Below the pieces are notes generated by a model that made no database searches, was not told where the DNA came from, and worked only from the letters and a program-made list of their open reading frames with translations. A stretch of DNA of 64,000 nucleotides from UBA10908 sp964608965. Its GTDB lineage: Bacteria > Bacillota > Clostridia > Peptostreptococcales > Anaerovoracaceae. The stretch lies in NCBI GenBank assembly GCA_964608965.1, contig CAZSPZ010000005.1:1-64000 (forward strand), given 5' to 3'. The position numbers and the translations under genes were made by a program. Shown here in pieces: positions 52,416 through 61,984 of the stretch; position 1 is the first letter of the stretch, and every line of letters starts with the position of its first letter.

Positions 52416-55057
52416 ATGTCTAAAAAGTTCGTTTATCTGTTTAAAGAAGGCAAAGGCAGCATGAAGGGACTCCTTGGTGGCAAAGGAGCTAACTTGGCGG
52501 AGATGACCAATTTGGGGATGCCCGTTCCCAGAGGTTTCACGATAACAACGGAGGCGTGTACCCAATATTACGAGGATGGCGAGAAAATCAGCGATGCTGT
52601 CCAAACGGAAATAATGGAATATGTCGATATCCTTGAAAAGCAAACGGGCAAGAAATTCGGAGACAGCAAAAATCCTCTTTTAGTTTCCGTACGTTNNNNN
52701 NNNNNAGAGCATCCATGCCCGGCATGATGGATACGATTCTCAACTTGGGCCTCAATGACAAAGTCGTCGAAACTCTTGCGGCGAAAACCGAGAACCCCAG
52801 ATTTGCCTACGATTCCTACAGACGTTTCATTCAGATGTATTCCGATGTTGTCATGGAAGTCGGCAAGTCCTACTTTGAAAAGCTTATCGACGAGATGAAG
52901 CACGAAAAAGGTGTAACGCTGGATACAGAGTTGGAAGCCGACGATCTTAAGAAGTTGGCCGCAAGCTTTAAGGCTGCTTATAAAGCAAAAGTGGGAGAAG
53001 AATTTCCTTCGGAACCTATCGATCAGTTAATGGGGGCAATCAAAGCTGTTTTCCGCTCATGGAATAACCCCCGGGCTATTTACTATAGACGTATCAATGA
53101 TATACCTTCTTCCTGGGGTACCGCAGTAAACGTACAGGAAATGGTGTTTGGAAACACGGGTGACAGTTCCGGAACCGGCGTTGCGTTTTCAAGAAATCCC
53201 GCTACTGGCGAAAAAAAGCTGTACGGCGAATTTCTTATGAATGCGCAGGGCGAAGATGTTGTTGCCGGAATAAGAACGCCGCAGACCATCGATCAGCTCA
53301 AAGATCAAAATCCTCAGGTTTATCAGGAATTTTATGATATAGTCTATAAACTCGAAAGTCATTATCGCGATATGCAGGACATGGAATTTACAATCGAAGA
53401 TGGTAAACTCTTTATGCTGCAAACCAGAAACGGTAAAAGAACTGCCGCAGCTGCCCTCAAAATCGCCTGCGATCTCGTAGACGAAGGAATGATTACCGAA
53501 GACGAAGCTGTTTTAATGATCGATCCAAAACAGCTGGATGCGCTTTTACATCCGCAGTTTGACGGGATCGCATTAAAGAAGGCGCAGCCGATAGGTTCAG
53601 GTCTTCCTGCATCTCCGGGAGCTGCTTGCGGACAGGTTGTCTTTACTGCCGAAGCTGCTACCGAATGGACGGTAAAAAAAGGCGCCGATGTGATTCTTGT
53701 CCGTCTGGAGACATCTCCGGAAGATATCGAAGGCATGCATTATGCCAAAGGTATCCTGACGGCAAGAGGCGGCATGACTTCCCATGCGGCTGTCGTTGCA
53801 AGGGGTATGGGAACTTGCTGTGTAGCAGGTTGCGGAGAAATTCAAGTCGATGAAAAGTTGAAAGTTTTTAAGCTTGGCGGAAAAGAGTTTAGAGAAGGTG
53901 ATTTTATTTCTCTGGACGGTTCTACCGGAAATATATACGGAGAGGCCATACCCACGGTAGCAGCCTCCATATTCGGAGAGTTTGACCGTTTGATGAAGTG
54001 GGCTGACAGCAAGAGAACTCTTAAGGTAAGAGCGAATGCCGATACGCCCGAAGATGCGGCTCAAAGCATAAAATTCGGAGCGGAAGGCATCGGACTTTGC
54101 AGAACCGAGCATATGTTCTTTGATGCCGAAAGAATAGCTGCCATGCGGGAAATGATCCTTTCTAAAACTATCGAACAGAGAGAAAAAGCTCTGGCAAAGC
54201 TGCTTCCGATGCAGAGAAGCGATTTCGAAGGAATATACGAGGCGATGAAAGGCTTCCCTGTCACGATTCGCTACTTAGATCCGCCACTTCATGAATTCCT
54301 GCCCCAGGACGAAGAAAGTATTCAAGCCCTTGCAGAAGAAATGAAAATGGACATCGAGGAAATCAAAGCAGTCATCACTTCTTTGCATGAATTTAATCCT
54401 ATGATGGGCCACCGTGGCTGTCGCTTGGCGGTAACGTACCCTGAAATTGCGAAAATGCAAACAAGAGCCGTCATCGAAGCTGCTCTTAATGTTAAGAAGC
54501 AGCATCCCGAATGGCCGATGGTTCCCGAAATCATGATTCCGTTGATCGGAGAGCGCAAAGAGCTTGCTTTTGTAAAGAATATCGTGGTGGAAACCGCAGA
54601 AGAGATCATTGCAAAATCGGGCATGAGTCTTGAATACCTCGTGGGTACGATGATCGAGATTCCAAGAGCCGCTCTTACCGCAGATGAAATCGCCATGGAG
54701 TCGGACTTCTTCTCCTTTGGAACCAACGATTTGACCCAAATGACCTTTGGCTTTTCCCGAGACGACGCGGGCAATTTCTTAGACGCCTATTACGCGACAA
54801 AAATATATGAGAACGATCCGTTCTCCAAGATTGACGTAAACGGTGTGGGAAAATTGGTCGAAATGGCAGTCAAACTTGGCAAAGCAGCAAATCCCCATCT
54901 GCATCTTGGCATATGCGGAGAGCATGGAGGCGATCCTTTCTCTGTAGAGTTTTGCCACAATACAGGACTTGATTATGTATCCTGTTCACCTTTCCGCGTT
55001 CCCATCGCAAGACTTGCAGCCGCACAAGCTGCATTAAAGGCTGCTATGGTAAAGTAA
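52416..55057 (+). CDS. ppdK: Pyruvate, phosphate dikinase (interrupted by an assembly gap)
   Basis: About 880 residues when the gap is ignored. It interconverts pyruvate + ATP + Pi and PEP + AMP + PPi. The ATP-grasp domain starts YLFKEGKGSMKGLLGGKGANLAEM; the phosphohistidine domain has TARGGMTSHAAVVARGMG; the PEP-binding barrel ends with GICGEHGGDP. The frame breaks at the N run 52696-52705: the left part ends LLVSVR and the right part resumes RASMPGMMDT, where the family has three residues between. Thus the gene is intact in the genome but mis-sized here. GGAGAG precedes ATG 52416. Confidence 0.93.
52696..52705. other. Assembly gap (10 N)
   Basis: Ten unknown bases inside ppdK. Frame logic requires 8 bases here, not 10. 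Confidence 0.95.
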
Positions 55058-55105
55058 TCAGCGCTGCTGATTGCTTCCGAAATAGGAAATAGATTATAAA
55101 ATAAG

Positions 55106-55147
55106 CCGGCACATGAAAGTATAAGCGTACACATGTGCCGGTTTTTG
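55106..55147 (+). terminator. Terminator after ppdK
   Basis: CCGGCACATG and CATGTGCCGG form a perfect 10-bp stem with a 16-base loop, followed by five T residues. Confidence 0.88.
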
Positions 55148-55197
55148 TATGCAATCGACGGGACAGCGCAGCACCATAAAAATTTTTTCAAAAAGTA

Positions 55198-55226
55198 TTG
55201 ACAGCTTAAAATCGCAGTGCTATTAT
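55198..55226 (+). promoter_or_regulatory. Strong promoter of the GntR-ABC operon
   Basis: -35 TTGACA (55198-55203), 17-base spacer, -10 TATTAT (55221-55226). Confidence 0.85.
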
Positions 55227-55234
55227 TGCCATAT

Positions 55235-55258
55235 GGTTAGTTAGTCAACCAACTAACC
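55235..55258. promoter_or_regulatory. Probable operator of the GntR regulator
   Basis: GGTTAGTT (55235-55242) and AACTAACC (55251-55258) form a perfect 8-bp inverted repeat with an 8-base centre. It covers the expected transcription start just after the -10, a repressor position. The GntR gene follows 24 bases later. Confidence 0.7.
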
Positions 55259-55281
55259 AATCAACAAAAGGGGGTAATCAT

Positions 55282-55665
55282 TTGATAAATAATTTGAGCG
55301 AAGATCGGCCTATTTTTTTACAGATAGCCGACATGATCAAAGAGGCCATATTAAGCCAGGCATACCCGGAAGAATCACAAATACCTTCTATTACAGAATT
55401 TTCTATGGCGTACAAGATTAATCCGGCTACTGCGCTTAAAGGGGTGAACATTCTTGTAGAAGAAGAATTGTTGTACAAAAAAAGGGGACTTGGCATGTTT
55501 GTCAGCCAAGGTGCAAGAGAGAGACTTGCGGCTCAGAGGAAAGAACACTTTTATATCAACTATGTTATACCGATGACAAAAGAGGCAAATCATTTAGGAA
55601 TCGGACCGAAAGAATTACATGCAATGGCAGAAAGAGGTTTAAGCGAAGATGGCAATAGAGATTAA
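55282..55665 (+). CDS. GntR-family regulator, YtrA subfamily
   Basis: A 127-residue short GntR protein: winged helix (about 8-75, IFLQIADMIKEAILSQAYPE, ITEFSMAYKINPATALKGV) and a small C-terminal dimerisation tail, the YtrA subfamily that lacks a large effector domain. Such proteins repress the ABC transporter operon they head. The start is TTG 55282 after AAAGGGGG. It overlaps the ATPase gene by 17 bases. Confidence 0.9.
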   Translation: MINNLSEDRPIFLQIADMIKEAILSQAYPEESQIPSITEFSMAYKINPATALKGVNILVEEELLYKKRGLGMFVSQGARERLAAQRKEHFYINYVIPMTKEANHLGIGPKELHAMAERGLSEDGNRD

Positions 55666-56512
55666 TAATGTATCAAAGCAATTTGGAAATACTTGTGCAC
55701 TGAGCCAAGTGAATTTGACACTTAAAGAGCCTGGTCTTTATGGGCTTTTGGGCAACAACGGAGCCGGCAAGAGCACTTTGTTTAATATCATTACAAACAG
55801 GCTGTTTCCCGACAACGGCGATGTATTGGTCGATGGAGTCCCTGTTTCTAACAATGACGCCACATTAAAGAAAATCTTTATGATGGGGGAGGAGAGTTAC
55901 TACCCGGAAGATATGAAAGTGAACAAAGCTTTTTCCGTCACAAAAATGTTTTATCCTACATTCGATCATGCCTATGCCAATGAACTTGCCGTTAAATTTG
56001 CTCTGGATACCCGCAAGAAGATAGCAAAGCTGTCCACGGGCTATGCCTCTATCTTTAAGCTGATTATCGCGCTTTCGGTCAACACTCCTTACCTGCTTTT
56101 AGATGAACCGGTTTTAGGTTTGGATGCTCAGCACAGAGATATGTTTTACAAACTGCTTATCGAGAAATATTCTCGAAATCCCTGTACGATCGTCCTCTCC
56201 ACCCACTTGATTCAGGAAGTTGCGAATATTATCGAACATACAATCATTATACGTGACGGAGTGATTATAAAAGACGCGGGAAGCAAAGAATTGTTAATGT
56301 ATTGTTCGACTGTTTCCGGGCCTGCTGCAGCTGTTGACACATTTGTCCAAGGACTGACCGTGATCAACCAAAGCAGCCTGGGCGGACTAAAGACCGTATG
56401 TGTGGAAGGTTTGCCCAAAGACAAGGAAGTTCCTGCCGGTTTAGAACTTGGGAAACCGAACCTGCAAGAGTATTTTATAGGATTAATGAATAAAGGGGAT
56501 AAAATAAAATGA
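55649..56512 (+). CDS. ABC transporter ATP-binding protein
   Basis: A 287-residue single ATPase subunit. Walker A GNNGAGKST (about residues 35-43) and Walker B YLLLDEPVLGLD with the histidine switch LSTHL are intact, but the signature is degenerate: LSTGYASIFK in place of LSGGQ. It probably pairs with the membrane protein encoded next, exporting or sensing an envelope-active compound (typical of YtrA operons, by inference). The start overlaps the regulator; the stop overlaps the permease by ATGA. Confidence 0.9.
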   Translation: MAIEINNVSKQFGNTCALSQVNLTLKEPGLYGLLGNNGAGKSTLFNIITNRLFPDNGDVLVDGVPVSNNDATLKKIFMMGEESYYPEDMKVNKAFSVTKMFYPTFDHAYANELAVKFALDTRKKIAKLSTGYASIFKLIIALSVNTPYLLLDEPVLGLDAQHRDMFYKLLIEKYSRNPCTIVLSTHLIQEVANIIEHTIIIRDGVIIKDAGSKELLMYCSTVSGPAAAVDTFVQGLTVINQSSLGGLKTVCVEGLPKDKEVPAGLELGKPNLQEYFIGLMNKGDKIK

Positions 56513-57243
56513 ATATAAGGACAACATTTCAATACAAATTTAAAGAATCAATGAAAAGCGCTTTTACGTTTTTCGGTGTGCTGGCTCTTATTCTTCTTTT
56601 TATGATTACTTGGATAGGAGTTTTGCAAAGCGACAACAGCGGGTCCTCCAGCTTCTTCTCCGGGTATACCATAGGTGCGGCTATCATGATGCTTGTTGTA
56701 GGCATTTGCAGTATTCGAGAAGATCTAAGGTTGTTTATACAAAACGGTGTCGGACGAAAAACAACGTATAGCACTGAAATATTATCCGCTGTCGCTATTT
56801 CCTTTATGCTTGCTATAGGAGGGCAGATATTCCTTGTTTTGGGCCATGTTGTGGCTTCAAATTTCCCTGAAGTATACGTGAGCGATCTTTATCCCTTGAT
56901 TTATGTGGACGGCACCAATGCGCTTACTTTGCTCCAACATATTGAATCCACATTTCTATCGGTGGCCTTGTTTATGATGATGTTTCTTTGCGGGGAATTC
57001 TTCTCGCTCCTGTTTTACATCTTAAGCAAGAAATGGACAATCGTTGTGAGCATTGCAATGCCTTTACTTCTCTTTGGAGGCGTTCCCACGGTTGCATTGA
57101 GATTTCCCGAACAGGCGATTCTGTTTGGACACTTTGCGGCACAAAGCAGTTGGAACTTATCTTTTGTGTTCTTGGTCGTCGCCGTAATTGCTGCGGCCAT
57201 CGATTGGATGATTGTCCGAAAGGTCCACATCAAAGGCCTTTAG
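56509..57243 (+). CDS. ABC transporter permease-like membrane protein
   Basis: A 244-residue protein with about six hydrophobic helices (near 20-40, 50-70, 90-115, 140-165, 175-195, 215-235) and few family motifs, the usual look of the ABC-2-type membrane partner in YtrA-regulated operons. It ends with a basic VRKVHIKGL tail. Translation is coupled to the ATPase by ATGA. The substrate is unknown. Confidence 0.82.
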   Translation: MNIRTTFQYKFKESMKSAFTFFGVLALILLFMITWIGVLQSDNSGSSSFFSGYTIGAAIMMLVVGICSIREDLRLFIQNGVGRKTTYSTEILSAVAISFMLAIGGQIFLVLGHVVASNFPEVYVSDLYPLIYVDGTNALTLLQHIESTFLSVALFMMMFLCGEFFSLLFYILSKKWTIVVSIAMPLLLFGGVPTVALRFPEQAILFGHFAAQSSWNLSFVFLVVAVIAAAIDWMIVRKVHIKGL

Positions 57244-57272
57244 ATCTTTAATTAAAATAAAATAACAGACAG

Positions 57273-57332
57273 CCTGTCCGGGTTTATAGTATTTCAGCCG
57301 ATGAATATACTCTAATCCGGACAGGTTTTTTT
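57273..57332 (+). terminator. Terminator after the GntR-ABC operon
   Basis: CCTGTCCGG (57273-57281) and CCGGACAGG (57317-57325) pair over 9 bp, with a partly self-paired 35-base interior, then seven T residues. Confidence 0.87.
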
Positions 57333-57390
57333 ATGGCGCACACTTCACCTCAAATACAGAATGTCAAGTAAAGGTCGTTCCATATTGTTC

Positions 57391-57419
57391 TTGCTAAATT
57401 ATGGAAAATATGGTATATT
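57391..57419 (+). promoter_or_regulatory. Promoter of the tad locus
   Basis: -35 TTGCTA (57391-57396), 17-base spacer, -10 TATATT (57414-57419), about 30 bases before the first tad gene. Confidence 0.65.
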
Positions 57420-57449
57420 AATGTTAAATTATGTTAGCGAGGTTGAAAT

Positions 57450-58457
57450 ATGGAAAATATCCGACTGATTCTGAAGCATCATGACAGGATTTACGCTTAC
57501 GCTCTTGCGGCAGCTCTTAGCGAAAAATGGAGAGCGATTTCTGTCTGTGTAGCTACGGATCATATTGCAGAGGGATCGACCGGTTCTGATTTTGTGTTAT
57601 GCGACAGCGCGCAATCCGCTTTAACATTCGGGGTTAAGGGGATACATTTATATGACGACAAAGAAGACATGATTGCCGAAGTCCCTGCAGTTGCGAGGTT
57701 TCAACCGATAAGTGCCATGGTATCCGCATTGAAAAATATTTGTGCATATGGCGGTTCAAAAAACTCGATCATTCCTCAAATCCCGGGAAAAGTTCTGTTT
57801 ATCGGTTTCACTTCCGGGTCGGGAGGAGTAGGAACAAGTACGTCAGCGGTTATTTTAGGACGAATATTGTCCAGACTCTACTCAAGAAAAACGCTATACA
57901 TTGCTTTTGAACGGTCAAACCCCTTCGATTATGCGTTTTCTTTCGAAAGCCCGAACCTTCCTCTGGATCATTTACTTTACAGAATAAGCACCGGGGACTG
58001 CGCGTGTTTTAAATTGATCAATGAATATGCCGGAAAGGATTCCTATGGTCTTTATGCCATGTCTGTCCAATCCTGCCTTAACCCATTGGCTTTAGGTACA
58101 GAAGATGATGTTTTTCAATTGTTGAGCGTGATAGCGGAATACGGCAATTATGACAGAGTCGTGCTTGATGTTCCGTTTGACTTCGTTTATTGGAAAAATA
58201 TCATGAGACTGTGTGAAAAACAAGTGATTCATTACGGTTTCAGAGAGCATTGCCATGTCGCGAGCGACAGAGCAAAAGGCGAGATGGAAGAGCTTTGCGA
58301 ACTTGGCCATATAAATGCGGAAGATCGAATCTTAGAGCTGCGCACGCTCCGGGATGAAGATAGTTTTATCATAAGCGAACATGGGTTCGATGTCGATATT
58401 CACGGACAGTTGGGAGCCGAGGTGAGAGAACTTGCTGACAGATTGGAAAGCGGATAA
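57450..58457 (+). CDS. tadZ: TadZ/CpaE-like ParA-family protein
   Basis: A 335-residue protein. An N-terminal receiver-like segment (1-100) precedes a ParA/MinD-like ATPase fold. The P-loop is strongly altered: TSGSGGVGTSTS has neither the signature lysine nor the P-loop lysine of KGGVGKT, as is known for atypical TadZ proteins. TadZ places the Tad pilus machine at a site in the cell. It is first in the tad operon, after GAGGT and ATG 57450, and overlaps tadA by 26 bases. Confidence 0.85.
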   Translation: MENIRLILKHHDRIYAYALAAALSEKWRAISVCVATDHIAEGSTGSDFVLCDSAQSALTFGVKGIHLYDDKEDMIAEVPAVARFQPISAMVSALKNICAYGGSKNSIIPQIPGKVLFIGFTSGSGGVGTSTSAVILGRILSRLYSRKTLYIAFERSNPFDYAFSFESPNLPLDHLLYRISTGDCACFKLINEYAGKDSYGLYAMSVQSCLNPLALGTEDDVFQLLSVIAEYGNYDRVVLDVPFDFVYWKNIMRLCEKQVIHYGFREHCHVASDRAKGEMEELCELGHINAEDRILELRTLRDEDSFIISEHGFDVDIHGQLGAEVRELADRLESG

Positions 58458-59667
58458 GCACAACAAAGTCGAATCGATAGGCCTGCTTGCAGACGAAGTA
58501 CGACAACTCATGGCCGGCAATGCAACGGATTTTTCGGACCAGGATGTTCTGATTATAGCCGAAGAATACCTGCTGAAACATCCCAAATTAAAGAAGTTAA
58601 ACGCAGGCGAGAAAAAAGGTGTGATACGCCTTGTATTTTGCTCTTTGCGCCGGGAATTGGAAATTCTTCAAGACCTGGCCGATGATGTTGACGTAACTGA
58701 AATTATGGTTAACGGAATCGATAACGTTTTTATAGAAAAAAACGGAATTGTTTTCAGAGCAGATGTGCAGTTTGAAAATCAGGAAAACCTCGAAAAGGTG
58801 ATACAAAGGCTTGCGGCAAAAGTAGGAAGGGAAATGAATGAACTGAATCCTATCGTCGATGCAAGGTTAGCTGACGGCTCGCGAATAAACGCCGTCAATA
58901 AAAACATTGCAATCAACGGGCCAATTCTTACCATCAGGAAGTTTAACCGTAGTCACATGACGATGGAAAATCTGATTGAACAAGGAGATATCAGTCGTCC
59001 GGCGGCAGAATTTCTAAAACAGCTTGTCGTGTGCGGATACAATATCTTTGTAAGCGGAGGAACCAGTTCAGGTAAAACAACGTTTTTAAATATTTTGTCG
59101 GATTTTATTCCGCCTGGCGAGAGAGTGATTCTGATAGAGGATTCTGCCGAACTATCGATCAGAATGCACGAAAATCTCGTAAGGATGGAAGCGAAAAGGC
59201 CAAACGCTCAGGGAAAGGGAGAAGTAACCATACGAGATCTTATAAAAACCAGTTTAAGGATGCGACCTGATCGTATCATTGTCGGGGAAGTTCGAGGCGG
59301 AGAAGTTGTGGATATGCTCGCCGCCATGAGTACCGGACACGATGGGTCGCTGTCTACAGGCCACGCCAATTCGCCCAAGGGGATGTTGAGCCGATTGGAA
59401 ACGATGTTTCTTTCTGTGTCCAACTTTCCGATGGAGGCCGTTCGCGGACAAATCGCGGAGGCAATCGATATTTTTGTTCACTTGAGCAGAACGGCGCAGG
59501 GAAAGAGAAGAGTTTTCGAAATATCAGAGATAGAAGGGTATGCGGGCGGTGAAATTATTTTGAATTCCCTCTATAAATACAAAGCCGGAGAGGGTTTGGT
59601 TTCAACCGGAAATCCATTGCTTCATACCGATAAAATGCAAAATCACAGCCAAGAGGGCAACCAATGA
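58432..59667 (+). CDS. tadA: Tad pilus secretion ATPase TadA/CpaF
   Basis: A 411-residue type II/IV secretion ATPase. Residues 1-150 are the helical N-terminal domain; Walker A is SGGTSSGKTTF, followed by IEDSAELSI, the RPDRIIVGEVRGGE box and SLSTGHANSPKGMLSRLE with the catalytic histidine. It powers assembly of Flp pilin. The start is TTG 58432, 7 bases after GAGGTG and within the tadZ end. It overlaps tadB by ATGA. Confidence 0.93.
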   Translation: MLTDWKADKHNKVESIGLLADEVRQLMAGNATDFSDQDVLIIAEEYLLKHPKLKKLNAGEKKGVIRLVFCSLRRELEILQDLADDVDVTEIMVNGIDNVFIEKNGIVFRADVQFENQENLEKVIQRLAAKVGREMNELNPIVDARLADGSRINAVNKNIAINGPILTIRKFNRSHMTMENLIEQGDISRPAAEFLKQLVVCGYNIFVSGGTSSGKTTFLNILSDFIPPGERVILIEDSAELSIRMHENLVRMEAKRPNAQGKGEVTIRDLIKTSLRMRPDRIIVGEVRGGEVVDMLAAMSTGHDGSLSTGHANSPKGMLSRLETMFLSVSNFPMEAVRGQIAEAIDIFVHLSRTAQGKRRVFEISEIEGYAGGEIILNSLYKYKAGEGLVSTGNPLLHTDKMQNHSQEGNQ

Positions 59668-60407
59668 CAGATTACAGAATTTATGTTCTTACGAAAAGTG
59701 AAAGGCTCAAATATTACGTCGCTTCCGGTCTTTTGCTGGCGTTTCTTGGCTACCTGTTTTACAAAAGCATTTGGCTTTCTCTTCTATGTGCTGTATTGGC
59801 GAAGCCGCTGGAAAAAGAATATTCACGCTATAAGAGCGGTCTGAGACAAGAGGTTCTGTTAGAAGGATTCAGAGATGTTTTGTACAGCATTTCAGGCTCT
59901 ATCGCCGCAGGAAGGCAAATGCCTCTGGCTATTTCGGATGCTTATAAGCAAGTGACGGCAACCTATGGGCAAAACGCAGATATTTCATTGGAGCTTTTAA
60001 ACATCGTGCGCGTTTACGAAGGAGCGCACGGCGCTGTAGATATTCTTTTGGCTGACTTCGGGAAGCGCAGCGGGCTGTCGGAAATTCTTCATTTTGCTGT
60101 TGTTTATCGCATTTGCAGCCATAATGGCGGAGATATGGAAGACGTGGCATTAAAAAGTGCGAACCTTCTGCTGGACCGCATAAGCTTTCGCGGAGAAGTA
60201 AAGATGCTTACGGCACAAAAAAAGCTTGATATTCTGTTTTTGATATCCATGCCTGTCATCATACTGTTGCTTTTAAATATAACATCTTCGGGATATTTAA
60301 CTGTATTGTATACGAGCATCATGGGTCGGGTGATTATGACGCTGTGCTTGTTGTTCATAATTGTCGCACTTCTTTGGAGTCTCAAATTAATCCAGGTCGC
60401 TCTATGA
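59664..60407 (+). CDS. tadB: Tad pilus inner-membrane protein TadB
   Basis: A 247-residue type II secretion F-domain protein: one membrane stretch near 18-50, the cytoplasmic F domain (about 60-190: EGFRDVLYSISGSIAAGRQM, HNGGDMEDVALKSANLL) and two helices near 195-245. It is the platform protein that works with TadC. It is shorter than many TadB proteins (about 320). It is coupled to its neighbours by ATGA overlaps at both ends. Confidence 0.87.
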   Translation: MTDYRIYVLTKSERLKYYVASGLLLAFLGYLFYKSIWLSLLCAVLAKPLEKEYSRYKSGLRQEVLLEGFRDVLYSISGSIAAGRQMPLAISDAYKQVTATYGQNADISLELLNIVRVYEGAHGAVDILLADFGKRSGLSEILHFAVVYRICSHNGGDMEDVALKSANLLLDRISFRGEVKMLTAQKKLDILFLISMPVIILLLLNITSSGYLTVLYTSIMGRVIMTLCLLFIIVALLWSLKLIQVAL

Positions 60408-61780
60408 ACAAGTGGATCGCGCGCGTGCATGAAAAACGGGTTGCACCCGTGCATAAAATGTGGATTGCGTCCATGGAAGCATATAAGTCGAGACATCTCA
60501 AAAGCATGCAAAGTAAATTTTTCGATCGGGAATGGTTATACTACGGCGACATAAGCATCAAAGAGCAATTGCTGGCATCCGGAAAGCGATTTTGGCGCAC
60601 CGCAGCCATACTCGCCTGTGCAACGATTCTTGTCATGGCAGTTTGTACTGTGTCGTCTCTCTTAAGCCCAAATTTAGAGGAACAGTTATCTCGCGCTGCA
60701 TATGGAGGTCCGGCAAAGCATGTGCTGGTGAATGCGGAGGCTGAATATAGAGGAGCAAAAACAGAAAAGCAAATGGACCTCTATGTTCTTTCAGAGGAAT
60801 TAAGCTCTATGGAAGAGAAACAAAGGCTGGACCTGTGCGCTGCGCTTCTGGAAAGCGAGATGTTACAGGAAAACGAAAGTCTTGCTCAAGTGAGCGGAAA
60901 TTTAAATTTGATCACGTATCATGAACGCAGCGGAGTGACTCTTTCCTGGTTCAGTACAGACCCTACACGCGTAGACCTTGACGGTCAAGTCAACTTGATC
61001 GATATCGAAAAGGCTGAAAAAATAACGCTTCAGGCAACGCTTTCCATAGGCGAATCGGAGAAGAAGTGCGTTTATTCTGTGCAGTTGATCTCTTCGGATT
61101 CAACGGATTACATCTCCGGCATCCAACAAAGCTTACTCAAGCTGCAGGAAGATTTAAACAAAGATACAAAGGGGGGAGAGCTTCATTTGCCATCGGCGAC
61201 TTTAGAAGGCATAAAAGTAAAGTGGTCCTTGCCTGAAAAAGGTGTACCGCTCTTCTTCGTCCCGCTTGGGCTTCTGTTGCTCGCCATAGCATACTTCTCC
61301 AGATATGATCGCCTCATTAGGGCTTCAAAGCGTAAAAAGGAGGTTATAGAAGAAGAAATCCCCAATTTGGCACTTCAGCTTATATTGCTTCTTAATGCCG
61401 GCTTGGTGGCCAATACAGCTTTCGATGAAATTTTGCGTCAGAACGAGGAGAGCAACCATCCGCTTTACGTTATATTGGGGACGCTGTCCAGGCAAAGCGC
61501 TCAAAGCAATATATCTTTTATAACAGCATTTTATACATTTTCTCAAATGACCGGTAATCGAAATTTGCTTCGCTTTGCAACAATGGTCGCAGACCATGAA
61601 ACGCGGGGGAGTGAGCTGGTAAATAAACTTGAAAGGGAGCGAGATCAATTGTGGGAAACCAGGTTGCAGCGAGCTAAAGCAAAAGCCAGAGAAGCCGACA
61701 CGAAGCTTTGCCTTCCGCTTATGCTTCTCCTTTTGGTGCTTGTTGTAATATCTGTGTCTCCTGCATTGATGGATATGTAA
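60404..61780 (+). CDS. tadC: TadC-like platform protein with an inserted extracytoplasmic Ig-like region
   Basis: About 458 residues, well above the usual 290 or so. A basic cytoplasmic start (1-65) and a membrane helix (ILACATILVMAVCTVSSLL) lead to an external region of about 180 residues; VTLSWFSTDPTRVDLDGQVN and ITLQATLSIG look like one atrophied bacterial Ig-like domain, and ATLEGIKVKWSLPEKG is the edge of a second. Then come a helix (FFVPLGLLLLAIAYF), a TadC-type F domain (LALQLILLLNAGL, about 330-430) and a final helix. The start is ATG 60404, overlapping the tadB stop. Similar long TadC forms occur in Clostridia. Confidence 0.8.
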   Translation: MNKWIARVHEKRVAPVHKMWIASMEAYKSRHLKSMQSKFFDREWLYYGDISIKEQLLASGKRFWRTAAILACATILVMAVCTVSSLLSPNLEEQLSRAAYGGPAKHVLVNAEAEYRGAKTEKQMDLYVLSEELSSMEEKQRLDLCAALLESEMLQENESLAQVSGNLNLITYHERSGVTLSWFSTDPTRVDLDGQVNLIDIEKAEKITLQATLSIGESEKKCVYSVQLISSDSTDYISGIQQSLLKLQEDLNKDTKGGELHLPSATLEGIKVKWSLPEKGVPLFFVPLGLLLLAIAYFSRYDRLIRASKRKKEVIEEEIPNLALQLILLLNAGLVANTAFDEILRQNEESNHPLYVILGTLSRQSAQSNISFITAFYTFSQMTGNRNLLRFATMVADHETRGSELVNKLERERDQLWETRLQRAKAKAREADTKLCLPLMLLLLVLVVISVSPALMDM

Positions 61781-61822
61781 TAAGACGGCAAGTTAGCTCA
61801 AACGAACAATCGAAAGGACGAC

Positions 61823-61984
61823 GTGGGTAGAGTGAAAATGCTTAAAAACAACAAACAAGGAATGGAATTGGTTCAGGTGGCAATACTTATCGCTATAGCG
61901 ATAACCCTTGGATTGATTTTTAAAGCGCAGATCGGGCAATTCGTAAACAACATTTTCGGAGATTTATTAAGCAGTGACTTTTGA
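61823..61984 (+). CDS. Flp1-like type IVb pilin, small
   Basis: A 53-residue peptide (48 from ATG 61838). A short basic leader ending KNNKQG is followed by a hydrophobic helix MELVQVAILIAIAITLGLIF, a match to Flp1-like pilins of clostridial Tad loci. Prepilin peptidase would cut after the glycine. Position +5 of the mature protein is glutamine rather than the usual glutamate, with glutamate at +2. AAAGGA is 4 bases before GTG 61823. The stop overlaps the next gene (TGATG). Confidence 0.78.
   Translation: MGRVKMLKNNKQGMELVQVAILIAIAITLGLIFKAQIGQFVNNIFGDLLSSDF

Noticed and set aside
52580..52730. Programmed frameshift or pseudogene in ppdK
   Set aside because: The frame break coincides with the N run and is fully explained by an arbitrary gap length.
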